From Hornefia butyriciproducens (GTDB taxonomy: Bacteria; Bacillota; Clostridia; Peptostreptococcales; Anaerovoracaceae), in contig NZ_VUMZ01000001.1 in NCBI RefSeq assembly GCF_009695915.1, positions 62,001 through 126,000 on the forward strand: DNA of 64,000 nt. The letters are read 5' to 3'. Under the pieces are notes generated by a model. That model did not search any database and had not been told where the DNA came from. It saw only the letters and a program-made list of their open reading frames with translations. Below are positions 7,904 through 17,146 of the stretch, in pieces. A program made the translations under genes and the position numbers. Numbering within the stretch: the first letter of the stretch is position 1; the number at the start of each line of letters is the position of its first letter.

Positions 7904-8632
7904 ATGCTGACAAATGAACTGATTCTGATTCTTACGCTTCTCGTCGAGTACAGTGCCGTCGTGGTCTGCTACCGTCTTTTGGGGAAGCACGGACTGTATA
8001 TGTGGATCGCACTGGCCACCATTGCGGCGAATATCGAGGTGCTGATTCTGGTCCGCGCTTTCGGAATGGAAATGACGCTGGGAAATATCCTATTCGCCTC
8101 CACATTCCTGGTCACCGACATCGTCAGTGAGATATACGGAAAGGAGGATTCCAAGCGGGCCGTCCGCATCGGGATAGCCACATCCCTGTGCTTTGTGGTC
8201 ATCTCCTCCTCCTGGCTCCTGTACACGCCCTCCTCCGGCGACTTCGCGATGCCTGCCATCAGAACGGTCTTTTCCCATACACCGAGGCTTATGGCTGCCT
8301 CACTCGCCGTATACATCATCGTCCAGTTCTTTGACGTATGGCTCTATCACAAATGGTGGGGCTTCACCGAAAAGAGATTTCACGACAGAGACAGTTTCCT
8401 CTGGCTGCGGAACAACGGTTCCACACTGGTTTCCCAGCTGCTGAACACCGTACTCTATCCGCTCTTCGCATTTGCGGGCACTTATCCTGCGGGGACTCTG
8501 GTTTCAATCATGATTTCCTCCTACGTGATCTTCATCGTCACCAGTCTTGCGGACACACCCTTCGTATACCTTTGCCGCCGGATTTCCCGCAGACAGACGT
8601 CTGCGGAGCAGACGGCGGAATCCGAAGCGTAA
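7904..8632 (+). CDS. Queuosine-precursor transporter, YhhQ/VUT family
   Basis: 242 residues from the ATG at 7904 with AAAGGAG six bases upstream; an upstream in-frame extension to 7838 would run through the terminator and is rejected. Six or so membrane segments. Family marks include NILFASTFLVTDIVSEIYG (about 63-81), DVWLYHKWW and NNGSTLVSQLLNTVLY. YhhQ-type proteins import preQ0/preQ1 or queuine for tRNA modification. The preQ1-type riboswitch in the leader agrees with this substrate. Three copies of CGGCGGAATCCG lie at and after its 3' end. Confidence 0.88.
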   Translation: MLTNELILILTLLVEYSAVVVCYRLLGKHGLYMWIALATIAANIEVLILVRAFGMEMTLGNILFASTFLVTDIVSEIYGKEDSKRAVRIGIATSLCFVVISSSWLLYTPSSGDFAMPAIRTVFSHTPRLMAASLAVYIIVQFFDVWLYHKWWGFTEKRFHDRDSFLWLRNNGSTLVSQLLNTVLYPLFAFAGTYPAGTLVSIMISSYVIFIVTSLADTPFVYLCRRISRRQTSAEQTAESEA

Positions 8633-8683
8633 TCGGCGGAATCCGAGACAGACGGATTGGCGCAAAGCAGACGGCGGAATCCG
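8608..8683 (+). repeat. Short imperfect repeats at the 3' end of the transporter gene
   Basis: CGGCGGAATCCG occurs at 8613-8624, 8634-8645 and 8672-8683; the outer two share a 17-base GCAGACGGCGGAATCCG. The stop codon is at 8630-8632, so one copy is coding and two are not. Confidence 0.7.
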
Positions 8684-8702
8684 GAGAATAACCGCAAACA
8701 GA

Positions 8703-8775
8703 AAGGAGCTGCGCACCCCCGGTCAGAGCATATCACTCTGATGCGGTTTAGCCGGTGCGGCAGCCCCTTTTTTGT
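8703..8775. terminator. Terminator between convergent transporter and pnp
   Basis: GGAGCTGCGCACC (8705-8717) pairs, with one bulge and one mismatch, with GGTGCGGCAGCCCC (8754-8767), followed by T-run 8768-8773 on the plus strand; a TTTC on the minus strand makes weak bidirectional use possible. An inner hairpin AGAGCATATCACTCT sits in the loop. Confidence 0.72.
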
Positions 8776-8782
8776 CTGAAAT

Positions 8783-10894
8783 TTATTTGTCCAGATCCGC
8801 ACGAACCAGATTGATCCGGTTCTGCTTGTCGATCTCGTAAACCTTGACCATGACTTTGTCGCCGATGTTCATCACATCTTCCACTCTCTCGACACGGCCC
8901 TTCGCCATCTTGGAGATGTGAAGCAGACCTTCCTTGCCGGGCAGAACCTCGATGAATGCACCGAAGTTCATGATGCGCATAACGGTACCCTCGTAGACTT
9001 CGCCGACCTCAACGTCCTTGGTCAGAAGTTCGATGCGTCTGCGGGCCTCTTCCGCGCCTTCCATGTTCTCGGAATAGATGGTGACCAGTCCCAGATCGTC
9101 TTCGTCAATGTCGATCTTGACATTGCATTCGTCCACGATTTTGTTGATGGTCTTTCCTCCCGGTCCGATGACGATGCGGATCTTATCCGGATCGATGGTC
9201 ATGGAGATGCAGCGCGGCGCATACTTGGACAGCTCCGGTCTCGGCTCCGCGATTTCCTCCTTCATGATTTCCATGATGTGCATTCTGCCTTCACGGGCCT
9301 GTCTCAGCGCCTGCTCCATGATTTCTTTGGAGAGGCCGTGAACCTTGATATCCATCTGCATGGCAGTGACGCCCACTTCCGTTCCGGTTACCTTGAAGTC
9401 CATATCGCCCATGAAATCTTCCATTCCCTGAATGTCGCTGAGAATTGCCATCTTGCTGGTTCCGTCCTCTTCCACGCGCTCAATCAGTCCCATGGCAATG
9501 CCCGCAACGGGTCTGCGGATGGGAACGCCGGCATCCATCAGTGCCAGACAGGATCCGCATGTGGAGGCCATCGACGTAGAACCATTCGAGGACAGGATAT
9601 CCGAAACCACGCGTATCGCGTAGGGGAATTCTTCTTTGTCCGGGAGCACCGGCAGCAGCGCTCTCTCTGCAAGAGCTCCGTGTCCGATCTCACGGCGTCC
9701 GGGGCTGCGGGGCGGCTTCGGTTCTCCGGTGGAATATCCGGGGAAATTGTAGTGGTGAATGTAACGTTTCTCCGTCTGCTCTGTCAGTCCGTCGATGCGC
9801 TGCACTTCGGAAAGAGGCGCCAGTGTACATGCGGACAAAGCCTGGGTCTGCCCTCTCTTGAACAGTCCCGTGCCGTGTACTCTCGGCAGCAGACCCGTCT
9901 CGCACCAGACCGGACGGATCTCGTCCAGTTTTCTGTTATCCACACGCACGCCCTCGTCCAGAACCATGGCGCGCATACATTCCTTTGTGATCTGGAACAG
10001 AATACTCGCGATATCTTTTTCGCCTTCCGGGAATTCCTCCGCAAAATGCTCCTGTGTCTCCACCTCGACGGCATCCATATTGTCCAGTCTCTCCAGCTTG
10101 TCGGGAGTATGCAGCGCGGTATTCATTCTGTCCGTGGCAAAGGCTCTGACTGCTGCTTCCAGTTCTTCCGGCGGTGTGATGAGATTGATGTCCATTTTCG
10201 GCTTTCCTACCTCGGCCACCACCTCGTCGATGAAGGCAACCAGTTTCTTGATTTCCTCATGAGCATAGAAGATGGCATCCAGCATAACGCTCTCCGGCAC
10301 TTCCTCCGCGCCGGCCTCTACCATCATGATAGCCTCGCCGGTTCCGGCTACCGTCAGATTGATATCGCTTACTTCTCTCTGCTCCAGCGTCGGGTTGATG
10401 ACGAATTCTCCATCCACCCGTCCCACGCGAACGGATCCGGTCGGTCCGTCCCACGGAATATCGGAAATCGCCAGCGCAACCGATGATCCGATCATAGCCA
10501 TGACGTCCGTCTCACAGTCCGGATCCACAGACATGACCGTCGCCACCACGCTGACGTCGTTATAGAAACCCTTGGGGAACAGCGGTCTCAGCGGTCTGTC
10601 CATCAGCCGGCAGCTGAGGATCGCTTTCTCGCTGGGTCTTCCCTCTCTGCGGATAAATCCGCCCGGAATCTTTCCCGCGGCGTACATTCTCTCCTCGTAA
10701 TCACAGGTCAGCGGGAAAAAATCCGCTCCCTCTCTCGGCTCCTTGGAGGCGCACACTGTAACGTTGACGACGGACTCCCCGTATCTTACCATAACCTGTC
10801 CGTTCGCCTGCTCACACACCTTGCCTATCTCAAGCTGAAGCAGCCTTCCGCCGATCGCCATCTTAAATGTTCTGTAATCTGTAAATCTTGCCAT
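8783..10894 (-). CDS. pnp: Polynucleotide phosphorylase
   Basis: 703 residues. A trimeric 3'-5' phosphorolytic exoribonuclease central to mRNA decay. Two RNase PH domains are seen (about 1-215 and 310-540, with the [12 protein letters not shown] and GKTINK regions intact), then a KH domain around [17 protein letters not shown] (about 560-620) and an S1 domain from [19 protein letters not shown] to the end. The protein ends soon after S1, without the acidic tail of some homologues. It lies 94 bases downstream of rpsO with a terminator hairpin between them, the usual rpsO-pnp arrangement. Confidence 0.98.
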   Translation of the reverse strand: MARFTDYRTFKMAIGGRLLQLEIGKVCEQANGQVMVRYGESVVNVTVCASKEPREGADFFPLTCDYEERMYAAGKIPGGFIRREGRPSEKAILSCRLMDRPLRPLFPKGFYNDVSVVATVMSVDPDCETDVMAMIGSSVALAISDIPWDGPTGSVRVGRVDGEFVINPTLEQREVSDINLTVAGTGEAIMMVEAGAEEVPESVMLDAIFYAHEEIKKLVAFIDEVVAEVGKPKMDINLITPPEELEAAVRAFATDRMNTALHTPDKLERLDNMDAVEVETQEHFAEEFPEGEKDIASILFQITKECMRAMVLDEGVRVDNRKLDEIRPVWCETGLLPRVHGTGLFKRGQTQALSACTLAPLSEVQRIDGLTEQTEKRYIHHYNFPGYSTGEPKPPRSPGRREIGHGALAERALLPVLPDKEEFPYAIRVVSDILSSNGSTSMASTCGSCLALMDAGVPIRRPVAGIAMGLIERVEEDGTSKMAILSDIQGMEDFMGDMDFKVTGTEVGVTAMQMDIKVHGLSKEIMEQALRQAREGRMHIMEIMKEEIAEPRPELSKYAPRCISMTIDPDKIRIVIGPGGKTINKIVDECNVKIDIDEDDLGLVTIYSENMEGAEEARRRIELLTKDVEVGEVYEGTVMRIMNFGAFIEVLPGKEGLLHISKMAKGRVERVEDVMNIGDKVMVKVYEIDKQNRINLVRADLDK

Positions 10895-10952
10895 TTCGAA
10901 TAAACAACTCCTTCCTGTTTATTGCTCGTTTTTTACCATATCTACAAAAATC

Positions 10953-10972
10953 GGCGGGGTAGTTACCCCGCC
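10953..10972 (-). terminator. Hairpin between rpsO and pnp
   Basis: Minus strand GGCGGGGT, loop AACT or shorter, ACCCCGCC, followed by GATTTTTG. It probably terminates part of the rpsO transcript; pnp is read through or from its own start. Confidence 0.7.
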
Positions 10973-10987
10973 TAAATTTTTCCAGTA

Positions 10988-11254
10988 CTACTTTCTCAAT
11001 CCTAAACGAGTGATCAGGCTTCTGTATCTTTCGATATCCGCTTCCTTCAGGTAGTTCAGAAGGTTTCTTCTCTTACCTACCATTTTCAGAAGACCTCTTC
11101 TGGAATGATGATCGTGCTTGTGCTCCTTCAGATGCTCGTTCAGCTCGTTGATTCTGGCTGTCAGAATAGCGACCTGAACCTCGGGAGAACCCGTGTCATT
11201 GTCCTTCGTAGCATATTCCTGAATAATCGCCTGCTTCTTTTCCTTTGTAATCAT
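10988..11254 (-). CDS. rpsO: 30S ribosomal protein S15
   Basis: 88 residues, normal length. S15 binds the central domain of 16S rRNA early in 30S assembly. The [51 protein letters not shown] core is intact; here shown only by its parts GSPEVQVA (22-29), HSRRGLL (about 51-57) and LLNYL. A promoter lies at 11347-11375, leaving a leader of about 85 bases that could host S15 autoregulation, though no specific structure was verified. Confidence 0.97.
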   Translation of the reverse strand: MITKEKKQAIIQEYATKDNDTGSPEVQVAILTARINELNEHLKEHKHDHHSRRGLLKMVGKRRNLLNYLKEADIERYRSLITRLGLRK

Positions 11255-11346
11255 GTTTCTGTCTCCTTTCTGATGTCATACGCCTTCACTGAGTCACCGC
11301 CGGAGTCAGCGCGTAACCAAGCTGAAGGTAGTATTTCCGCCAATGT

Positions 11347-11375
11347 ATTTTACCATAGGCGTTACCCTATTGCAA
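11347..11375 (-). promoter_or_regulatory. Promoter of rpsO-pnp
   Basis: Minus strand TTGCAA (11375-11370), 17-base spacer ending ATGG (extended -10), TAAAAT (11352-11347). Confidence 0.65.
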
Positions 11376-11501
11376 GAACTTTTCGCGGCGCCGGAGTCTC
11401 ATTTTCACGACACCGCAGAAGGGTCTGCAACTCTGTCCGGAGGACTGATCCCGGCCGAGAATCACCACTCATCGGAATAGACGCCTGCCGGACAGCAGTT
11501 C

Positions 11502-12743
11502 CTAATACCGGTAATCGAAGACCCTCGTGGTCTTCTTCTCGCTCCTGGGCAGGTCTCCGATCTCCACCGCCTTAGGGATAACCGCCACACCGATACGGGA
11601 TTTGACGGTCGCCTTGATCTGCGTCTCCAGTTCCTTGTAGCCATCCTTTTCCAGCCCGGTTTCCACGAACAGAGTGATCTTGTCTCTCCCGTTTTCGTGA
11701 TCAATGAACACCTGATATTCACTGCTGGCGCCCTGAACCTCCTTCAGAGCGTCCTCGATCTGTCCCGGGAACATATTGACGCCGTGCACCTTGACCATGT
11801 CGTCCGTCCGTCCCAGAATCACATCTATGCGGGGCAGCGTCCGTCCGCAGGGGCAGGGAACGTCGTCCGGAATGATACGCGTCAGATCGTGAGTGCGGTA
11901 ACGGATCAGCGGAGCACCCTCCTTCTGCAGAGTTGTGATGACCAGCTCACCCAGCTCACCGTCAGGCAGATTCTTTCCGGTTTTCGGATCGATAATCTCA
12001 AAATAGAAAAAATCGTCGAAGTAATGCATGCCGGTATTATATTCGCAGTTGATCGCGATTCCCGGTCCGTAGACCTCAGTCAGTCCGTAGATATCATAGA
12101 GCTCCACCCCCAGCTCATGAGCGATGCGCTCCCTCATCTTGGAGCCCCAGCGCTCCGAACCGATGACGCCCTTCCGCAGACTGAGACGGTCCCTGACTCC
12201 ACGCTTCTCGATTTCCTCGGCGAGAAGCAGCGCATAGGATGAGGTGGCACAAAGCACTGTCGTATGCAGATCCTCCATGAACCGGATCTGTTTCGGCGTA
12301 TTGCCCGGCCCCATGGGAACCGCCATGGCTCCCAGCCGTTCCGCTCCCAGCTGGAATCCGATGCCGGCCGTCCACAGACCGTAACCCGGCGTAATATGGA
12401 TGCGGTCTTTATTCGTAATCCCCGCGATCTCATAACAGCGGCGGAACAGCTCCGCCCAGTCCTCCACGTCCTTCTGCGTGTAAGGAATGATGACCGGCGT
12501 TCCGGTGGTGCCGCTGGAGGAATGGATCCGGACAATCTTTTCCTCCGGAACCACAGAAAGGCCCAGCGGATAAGCGTCCCTCAGATCTGCCTTTTCGGAA
12601 AAAGGCAGCTTCTCAAAATCCTCCTGACTCCGGATATCCTCCGGCTCGACGCCTTCCAGCTTTTTCGCGTAGAAGCCCTTCGCTTCCTTCATTCTCTTCA
12701 TCTGCGCCCGGATCTGTTCCAGCGCTTCCTGTTTCATTTTCAT
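11502..12743 (-). CDS. paaK: Phenylacetate-CoA ligase (arylacetate-CoA ligase)
   Basis: 413 residues from the ATG at complement 12741-12743, which overlaps the iorB stop by four bases. An ANL-superfamily enzyme forming acyl-CoA from an aryl acid, ATP and CoA. SSGTTGTP (76-83), YGLTEVYGPG (219-228), YRTHDLT (282-288) and GRTDDMVKVHG (311-321) are the adenylation motifs. Following iorA-iorB it would activate, or in reverse make ATP from, the arylacetates or arylacetyl-CoA derived from aromatic amino acids. Reverse use for energy gain is known in archaea with IorAB-linked synthetases of a different family, so direction here is an inference. Confidence 0.9.
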   Translation of the reverse strand: MKMKQEALEQIRAQMKRMKEAKGFYAKKLEGVEPEDIRSQEDFEKLPFSEKADLRDAYPLGLSVVPEEKIVRIHSSSGTTGTPVIIPYTQKDVEDWAELFRRCYEIAGITNKDRIHITPGYGLWTAGIGFQLGAERLGAMAVPMGPGNTPKQIRFMEDLHTTVLCATSSYALLLAEEIEKRGVRDRLSLRKGVIGSERWGSKMRERIAHELGVELYDIYGLTEVYGPGIAINCEYNTGMHYFDDFFYFEIIDPKTGKNLPDGELGELVITTLQKEGAPLIRYRTHDLTRIIPDDVPCPCGRTLPRIDVILGRTDDMVKVHGVNMFPGQIEDALKEVQGASSEYQVFIDHENGRDKITLFVETGLEKDGYKELETQIKATVKSRIGVAVIPKAVEIGDLPRSEKKTTRVFDYRY

Positions 12744-13339
12744 AGCTGATTCATTCCTTCTGCTCCCATTATGAGAGCCTTTCTGTTCATCTCCAGCAGT
12801 GACGGTCTGAGACGGGTTTCCAGCGCCTTTTCCACATCCGGAACCGTCAGCGACATCGCGCCGGTTCCGGCCATCGCGCCCACGAGAGCTACATTGGTCA
12901 CCCTGGGAGAGCCGCACTCCCCGCAGATTCGTTCCACGTCTATGACAAAGCAGTGCGCAGCTTTCTGTTTCAGATACACCACCGCGTCTTCGCCCCGATA
13001 TCCACTCTGTCCCAGGGAAGCCGTAACAGGTCGTACCTCCTGCCCACAGACGATCACCACTCCGTCCGGCCGGAGATATCGGAGATTCCGCGCCGCCTCC
13101 CCGGGTTCAAATCCGATGAGCACATCTGCGCTTCCCTCCGGGACAAGCGGTCCGGTGACTTTTTCTCCCGGTACCTCTCCGATACGCACATGGCTGACCA
13201 CGCTGCCGCCTCTCTGCGCCATACCGATGGTTTCCGCCGTTCTTGCGTCCAGTCCCTTCGCCATGGCCGCCGCAGCGATAATCCGGGAAGCGAGCACCGT
13301 TCCCTGTCCGCCGACGCCGCACAAAAGACAATTCTTCAT
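12740..13339 (-). CDS. iorB: Indolepyruvate:ferredoxin oxidoreductase, beta subunit
   Basis: 199 residues from the ATG at complement 13337-13339, four-base overlap with iorA. The smaller, gamma-type subunit of the 2-oxoacid oxidoreductase superfamily: CGVGGQGTVLASRIIAAAA (about 5-23), the AQRGGSVVSHVRIG segment, and a Rossmann-like core. With IorA it converts arylpyruvates and CoA to arylacetyl-CoA, CO2 and reduced ferredoxin. An in-frame extension to 13408 has no ribosome site and would overlap iorA heavily. Confidence 0.92.
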   Translation of the reverse strand: MKNCLLCGVGGQGTVLASRIIAAAAMAKGLDARTAETIGMAQRGGSVVSHVRIGEVPGEKVTGPLVPEGSADVLIGFEPGEAARNLRYLRPDGVVIVCGQEVRPVTASLGQSGYRGEDAVVYLKQKAAHCFVIDVERICGECGSPRVTNVALVGAMAGTGAMSLTVPDVEKALETRLRPSLLEMNRKALIMGAEGMNQL

Positions 13340-15144
13340 GATTTGCTCACCTCCATTGTAATGCAGTCCGCCGGACAGAGCTGTGCGCACAGGCCGCACC
13401 CCGTACACAGGCTGCCGTCGATGAAGGCTGTGCCGTTCTTCATGAGTACCGCCGGACAGCCGATCTCATCGATACAGGTTCTGCATCCGATGCAGTCCTT
13501 CTCCCGGACCTCCATGCACCCCTTCGGTTTTGTGACAGCGATACAGGGCGATCGGAAAATAATAGCGCGCACGCCTTCCTCCTCAGAAGCCGCCCGGACC
13601 GCTTCCTCAGAAGCCTTCAGATTCAACGGATCTACTGTCCGCACACTGGTCACGCCGACGCCCCGGAGCACCTGCTCAATATCCACGGGGCGGCTCCGGG
13701 TTCCCATCATCGTAAGCCCGATTCCGGGATGGGGCTGATGCCCTGTCATCGCCGTAGTGGAATTATCCAGCACGGCGAGAATCATATCCGCCTGGTTATA
13801 CACTGCGTTGACCACACCTGTGATTCCGCTGGCGAAGAATGTGGAGTCTCCGACAAAGGCAAAGCACAGCGTATCAGGATCCACGTGCCGGATTCCCTGC
13901 GCCATGGTGATTCCGGCTCCCATGCACAAGCAGGTATCTACCATGTCCAGAGGAGCCGCATTCCCCAGGGTATAGCAGCCGATGTCGCCGCAGTATACCG
14001 ATTTTCTCCCTGCTGTCGCACGTTTCACCGCATAAAACGCTCCCCGGTGAGGGCAGCCCGCACAGAGCACCGGCGGCCGAACCGGCATCTCCGGCGCATC
14101 CGGAAATTCTCCCGGTTTCAGCGTTCCCCGGATTCCGAAGTTCTTCTCCAGGCACTGCTGAATCTTAAGGGCAGACAATTCTCCCGCCACAGGAACAGAG
14201 CCTGTCCGCTTTCCCAGAACCTTCCCTGTCCGCTGCCCGCTTCCGCACAGCTCCGTCAGCGCATCTTCAATATATGGATCCAGTTCCTCGAACACGATGG
14301 TCTGCTCCGTCGCATTCAGAAATTTTTCCGCCAGTTTCCGGGGGAACGGATATGGTGAAGCGATTTCCAGAAGAGTGAATTTCTCCTCATATCCTTCGAT
14401 TTCCGCAATCGCATCTCTCACATAGGCGCAGCTGATTCCGCCGCAGGCGATACCGATGGGGCCGGATCCGCTGATGCGGTTTTCCCGATATCCTGAAAAC
14501 TCCTCCTCAAGCAGCTTCTCCCGGGCAATCAGTTTCTTTTTGTTCTCATAGGAAAGCCGTGGGAAGATGACCCATCGCGGATCCTTCTCGAAGCCGGATG
14601 CTCCCCCGGGAGCATGAATTTCAGGAACATCGATGACCGCACATGAATGACAGACGCGGGTGGTGCTCCGCAGGATCACAGGGCAGCCTTTTTCCTCAGA
14701 GAGAACAAAGGCATCCTGTGTCAGGCGGAACGCCTGCTCCGGAGAATTGCAGTCCAGCACCGGAATATGGGCGAACCGTCCGAAGCTCCGGGTGTCCTGC
14801 TCCGTCTGCGAGGAAATCGGTCCGGGGTCATCCGCTACATAGATGACCATTCCGCCGCGAACCCCCAGATAATTGACACACATGACCGGATCCGCCGCCA
14901 CATTGAGCCCCATCTGCTTCATGGTGACCATAGACCGTGCTCCGCTGCAGGACGCACCCGCCGCGACCTCCGCGGCCGCCTTCTCATTTACCGACCACTC
15001 CACATAGACGCCGCCCGGATTCCTCTTCGCAACGGTTTCCAGTGCCTCAGTCGAGGGCGTGCCCGGATAGCCGCAGACCACCTGAACGCCAGCCGCCAGC
15101 GCTCCCAGCGCTACAGCTTCATTTCCCATCAGAAGTTCCTTCAT
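13336..15144 (-). CDS. iorA: Indolepyruvate:ferredoxin oxidoreductase, alpha subunit
   Basis: 602 residues from the ATG at complement 15142-15144; a GTG one codon earlier is possible, but GGGAGG lies seven bases before the ATG. The TPP-dependent subunit: pyrimidine-binding domain starting GNEAVALGALAAGVQVVCGYPGTPSTE (given here only as GYPGTPSTE, about 24-32), TPP/Mg site GDSTFFASGITG, CPHRGAFYAVKR, and two C-terminal [4Fe-4S] sets CIGCRTCIDEIGCP and CTGCGLCAQLCP. Oxygen sensitivity of this enzyme class implies an anaerobe. Oddly placed between ribF and rpsO. Confidence 0.95.
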   Translation of the reverse strand: MKELLMGNEAVALGALAAGVQVVCGYPGTPSTEALETVAKRNPGGVYVEWSVNEKAAAEVAAGASCSGARSMVTMKQMGLNVAADPVMCVNYLGVRGGMVIYVADDPGPISSQTEQDTRSFGRFAHIPVLDCNSPEQAFRLTQDAFVLSEEKGCPVILRSTTRVCHSCAVIDVPEIHAPGGASGFEKDPRWVIFPRLSYENKKKLIAREKLLEEEFSGYRENRISGSGPIGIACGGISCAYVRDAIAEIEGYEEKFTLLEIASPYPFPRKLAEKFLNATEQTIVFEELDPYIEDALTELCGSGQRTGKVLGKRTGSVPVAGELSALKIQQCLEKNFGIRGTLKPGEFPDAPEMPVRPPVLCAGCPHRGAFYAVKRATAGRKSVYCGDIGCYTLGNAAPLDMVDTCLCMGAGITMAQGIRHVDPDTLCFAFVGDSTFFASGITGVVNAVYNQADMILAVLDNSTTAMTGHQPHPGIGLTMMGTRSRPVDIEQVLRGVGVTSVRTVDPLNLKASEEAVRAASEEEGVRAIIFRSPCIAVTKPKGCMEVREKDCIGCRTCIDEIGCPAVLMKNGTAFIDGSLCTGCGLCAQLCPADCITMEVSKS

Positions 15145-16169
15145 CACCTGTCCTCCCGGTTCTCATCATCGTCCGGCATCGCTTTCTCTTTCCGCGCCGC
15201 CGCGGAAAATTCCTGCTCCTGCCGTTCCTGCTCCGCAAGCATCTCGTGGTATTCCTTCGCTTCCCTGCAGTCGCGGACGATCTGCTCTGAAAGTTCCTTC
15301 ACATCATCGAACCGGACCTCATCCCGGGTCTTCTTCAGGAACTCCACGATAATCTTTTTTCCGTACAGTTCGCGGTCAAAATCGAAGATATGCGTCTCCA
15401 CATTTTTTCCGTACCGCCCGATGGTCGGCTTGTTTCCCACATTCGTCACACTCGGATAGCGAACACCGTTGTAATCGCAGTAGGTCACATAGACGCCGTT
15501 GGGTGGCGTGACCATATCGGGATCGATGACGAGATTAGACGTCGGAAATCCCAGCTTGCGTCCGAGCCGGTTTCCAACAACGACCTCGCCTCCGATTTCA
15601 TAATTTCTGCCCATATAGGTTTTGCAGCGCTCCACCTGACCTGAAGCGATCATTGTCCGGATCAGCGAGCTGCTCACCACGTTTCCCTTAATCCTGTAGG
15701 CCGGCATCTCGTAAACCGTGAAGCCGCGGTCAATTCCGATGTTTTCCAGAACTCTCGGATTTCCTGCCGCCTCCTTACCGAACCGATAGTTAAAACCGCA
15801 GAACGCCGCTTTCATATGTAAACGGTTCAGCAGAATCTCCTCAATAAAGCTCACCGGATCCATATTCATAATCTCTTTGGTAAACGGGATGTTAATCAGA
15901 TAGTCCACCCCCAGTGATTCGATGATCTCCGCTTTTTCATTTTTGTACAAAATAGACTTTACTTTCTTCGCCTTAGGCAGCAAGTCTCTGGGATGATTGG
16001 AAAAAGTAAAGACCGCAGATTTCAGTTCTCTCTGCTTCGCACATTCCACCGCCTTGCTGATCAGCTTCTGGTGCCCCAGATGCACGCCGTCAAAATTTCC
16101 CAGCGCGACTGCCGCCGGCTCCATATCTCTGATCTCATCGAGTTCTTCAAAAATAATCAAATCAGTCAA
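15144..16169 (-). CDS. ribF: Bifunctional riboflavin kinase / FAD synthetase
   Basis: 341 residues. Makes FMN from riboflavin and FAD from FMN. N-terminal adenylyltransferase with GNFDGVHLGHQKLI (about 22-35) and C-terminal flavokinase with GRKLGFPTSNL and PPNGVY. The last 30 or so residues are a charged tail (RQEQEFSAAARKEK then DDDENREDR) beyond the usual end. Four-base overlap with truB upstream, and its stop overlaps the iorA start codons, so the operon is continuous into iorA. Confidence 0.96.
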   Translation of the reverse strand: MTDLIIFEELDEIRDMEPAAVALGNFDGVHLGHQKLISKAVECAKQRELKSAVFTFSNHPRDLLPKAKKVKSILYKNEKAEIIESLGVDYLINIPFTKEIMNMDPVSFIEEILLNRLHMKAAFCGFNYRFGKEAAGNPRVLENIGIDRGFTVYEMPAYRIKGNVVSSSLIRTMIASGQVERCKTYMGRNYEIGGEVVVGNRLGRKLGFPTSNLVIDPDMVTPPNGVYVTYCDYNGVRYPSVTNVGNKPTIGRYGKNVETHIFDFDRELYGKKIIVEFLKKTRDEVRFDDVKELSEQIVRDCREAKEYHEMLAEQERQEQEFSAAARKEKAMPDDDENREDR

Positions 16170-17146
16170 CCTCTCGTATAAAAAATCTTGTCTGCCTTTA
16201 CGTTCTCATAAGCTTCATCCGCAAATACCACGCCCAGGAAAGTCTTCTTTCCCTCCACCGGTCCGAACGCTCTGTAGGCCCGGCGGAATTCCGGGCGTAT
16301 CGGCAGCGGAAACTCTTTATTCCGGTATTCCGGCTCGCTTCCGAATGTGCAGTGATCGATCCATACCGGAAGCCCGTTAAGAAGACGTCTGGCGTCGTAT
16401 TCCTGTACCTCCAGTTCACCGAAATGGACCAGCGGATCCGGAATATTCAGCAGAAGCCGCTCCCGATGTTCTTTGTCCATCATCGCCAGCTCCGCCAGCT
16501 CTACCGCATCTTCAATTTTGAATGCACCGGAAGCCTCACGTATCAGCGCGGACATTGCTCCGTAAACGCCCAGGCGCTCTCCCGCCTCTTCACAGATGGC
16601 GCGGATGTACGTTCCTTTGGAGCACCTCACAGAAAAAGTCACGGTACTCTCGTATCCGCGACCCAGATCCATCGCCTCAATTGCAAGACGGTCGATATAA
16701 ATTTTCCTCGCTTTTACTTCTGCCGTTTCTCCGGCACGAGCGTACTCATACAGTTTTTTCCCATTCACACGTACCGCGGAATACATCGGGGGCGTCTGGG
16801 AAATCACGCCGTGAAAAGCTGCGAACGCCGCCTCCACGTCTTCCCGGCGAATCAGATTCACTCTCTCCGGAGAAACCCGCGCCGTTTCCTGCCCCCAGAC
16901 GTCCTGGGTATCCATTCTGCGGCCCAGCTTCATGCTGCAGCGGTACTCCTTCAGATCCAGATCCAGATATTCCATAATGCGGGTCGCCCGTCCCACGCAC
17001 ACCGGCAGAACCCCTGTCGCCATGGGATCCAGCGTACCTGTATGGCCGATCCTGCGAATACCGAAAATCCGGCGGACCTGTGCCACCACATCGTGAGAAG
17101 TCATATTCTGCTGCTTATTGATTATAATAATTCCGTCATTTGTCAT
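16166..17146 (-). CDS. truB: tRNA pseudouridine(55) synthase
   Basis: 326 residues from the ATG at complement 17144-17146, overlapping the nrnA end by 11 bases. Makes the pseudouridine of the tRNA T-loop. The opening NDGIIIINKQQNMTSHDVV and the catalytic loop HTGTLDPMATGVLPVCVG with its aspartate are intact, and a C-terminal PUA-like region is present. Normal length for the short TruB family. Standard member of the nusA-infB cluster. Confidence 0.96.
   Translation of the reverse strand: MTNDGIIIINKQQNMTSHDVVAQVRRIFGIRRIGHTGTLDPMATGVLPVCVGRATRIMEYLDLDLKEYRCSMKLGRRMDTQDVWGQETARVSPERVNLIRREDVEAAFAAFHGVISQTPPMYSAVRVNGKKLYEYARAGETAEVKARKIYIDRLAIEAMDLGRGYESTVTFSVRCSKGTYIRAICEEAGERLGVYGAMSALIREASGAFKIEDAVELAELAMMDKEHRERLLLNIPDPLVHFGELEVQEYDARRLLNGLPVWIDHCTFGSEPEYRNKEFPLPIRPEFRRAYRAFGPVEGKKTFLGVVFADEAYENVKADKIFYTRG

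Noticed and set aside
8918-10486. Long plus-strand frame of 522 codons opposite pnp
   Set aside because: It is the antisense of a clear pnp gene, rich in His, Arg and Leu with no recognised motif; a by-product of codon bias.
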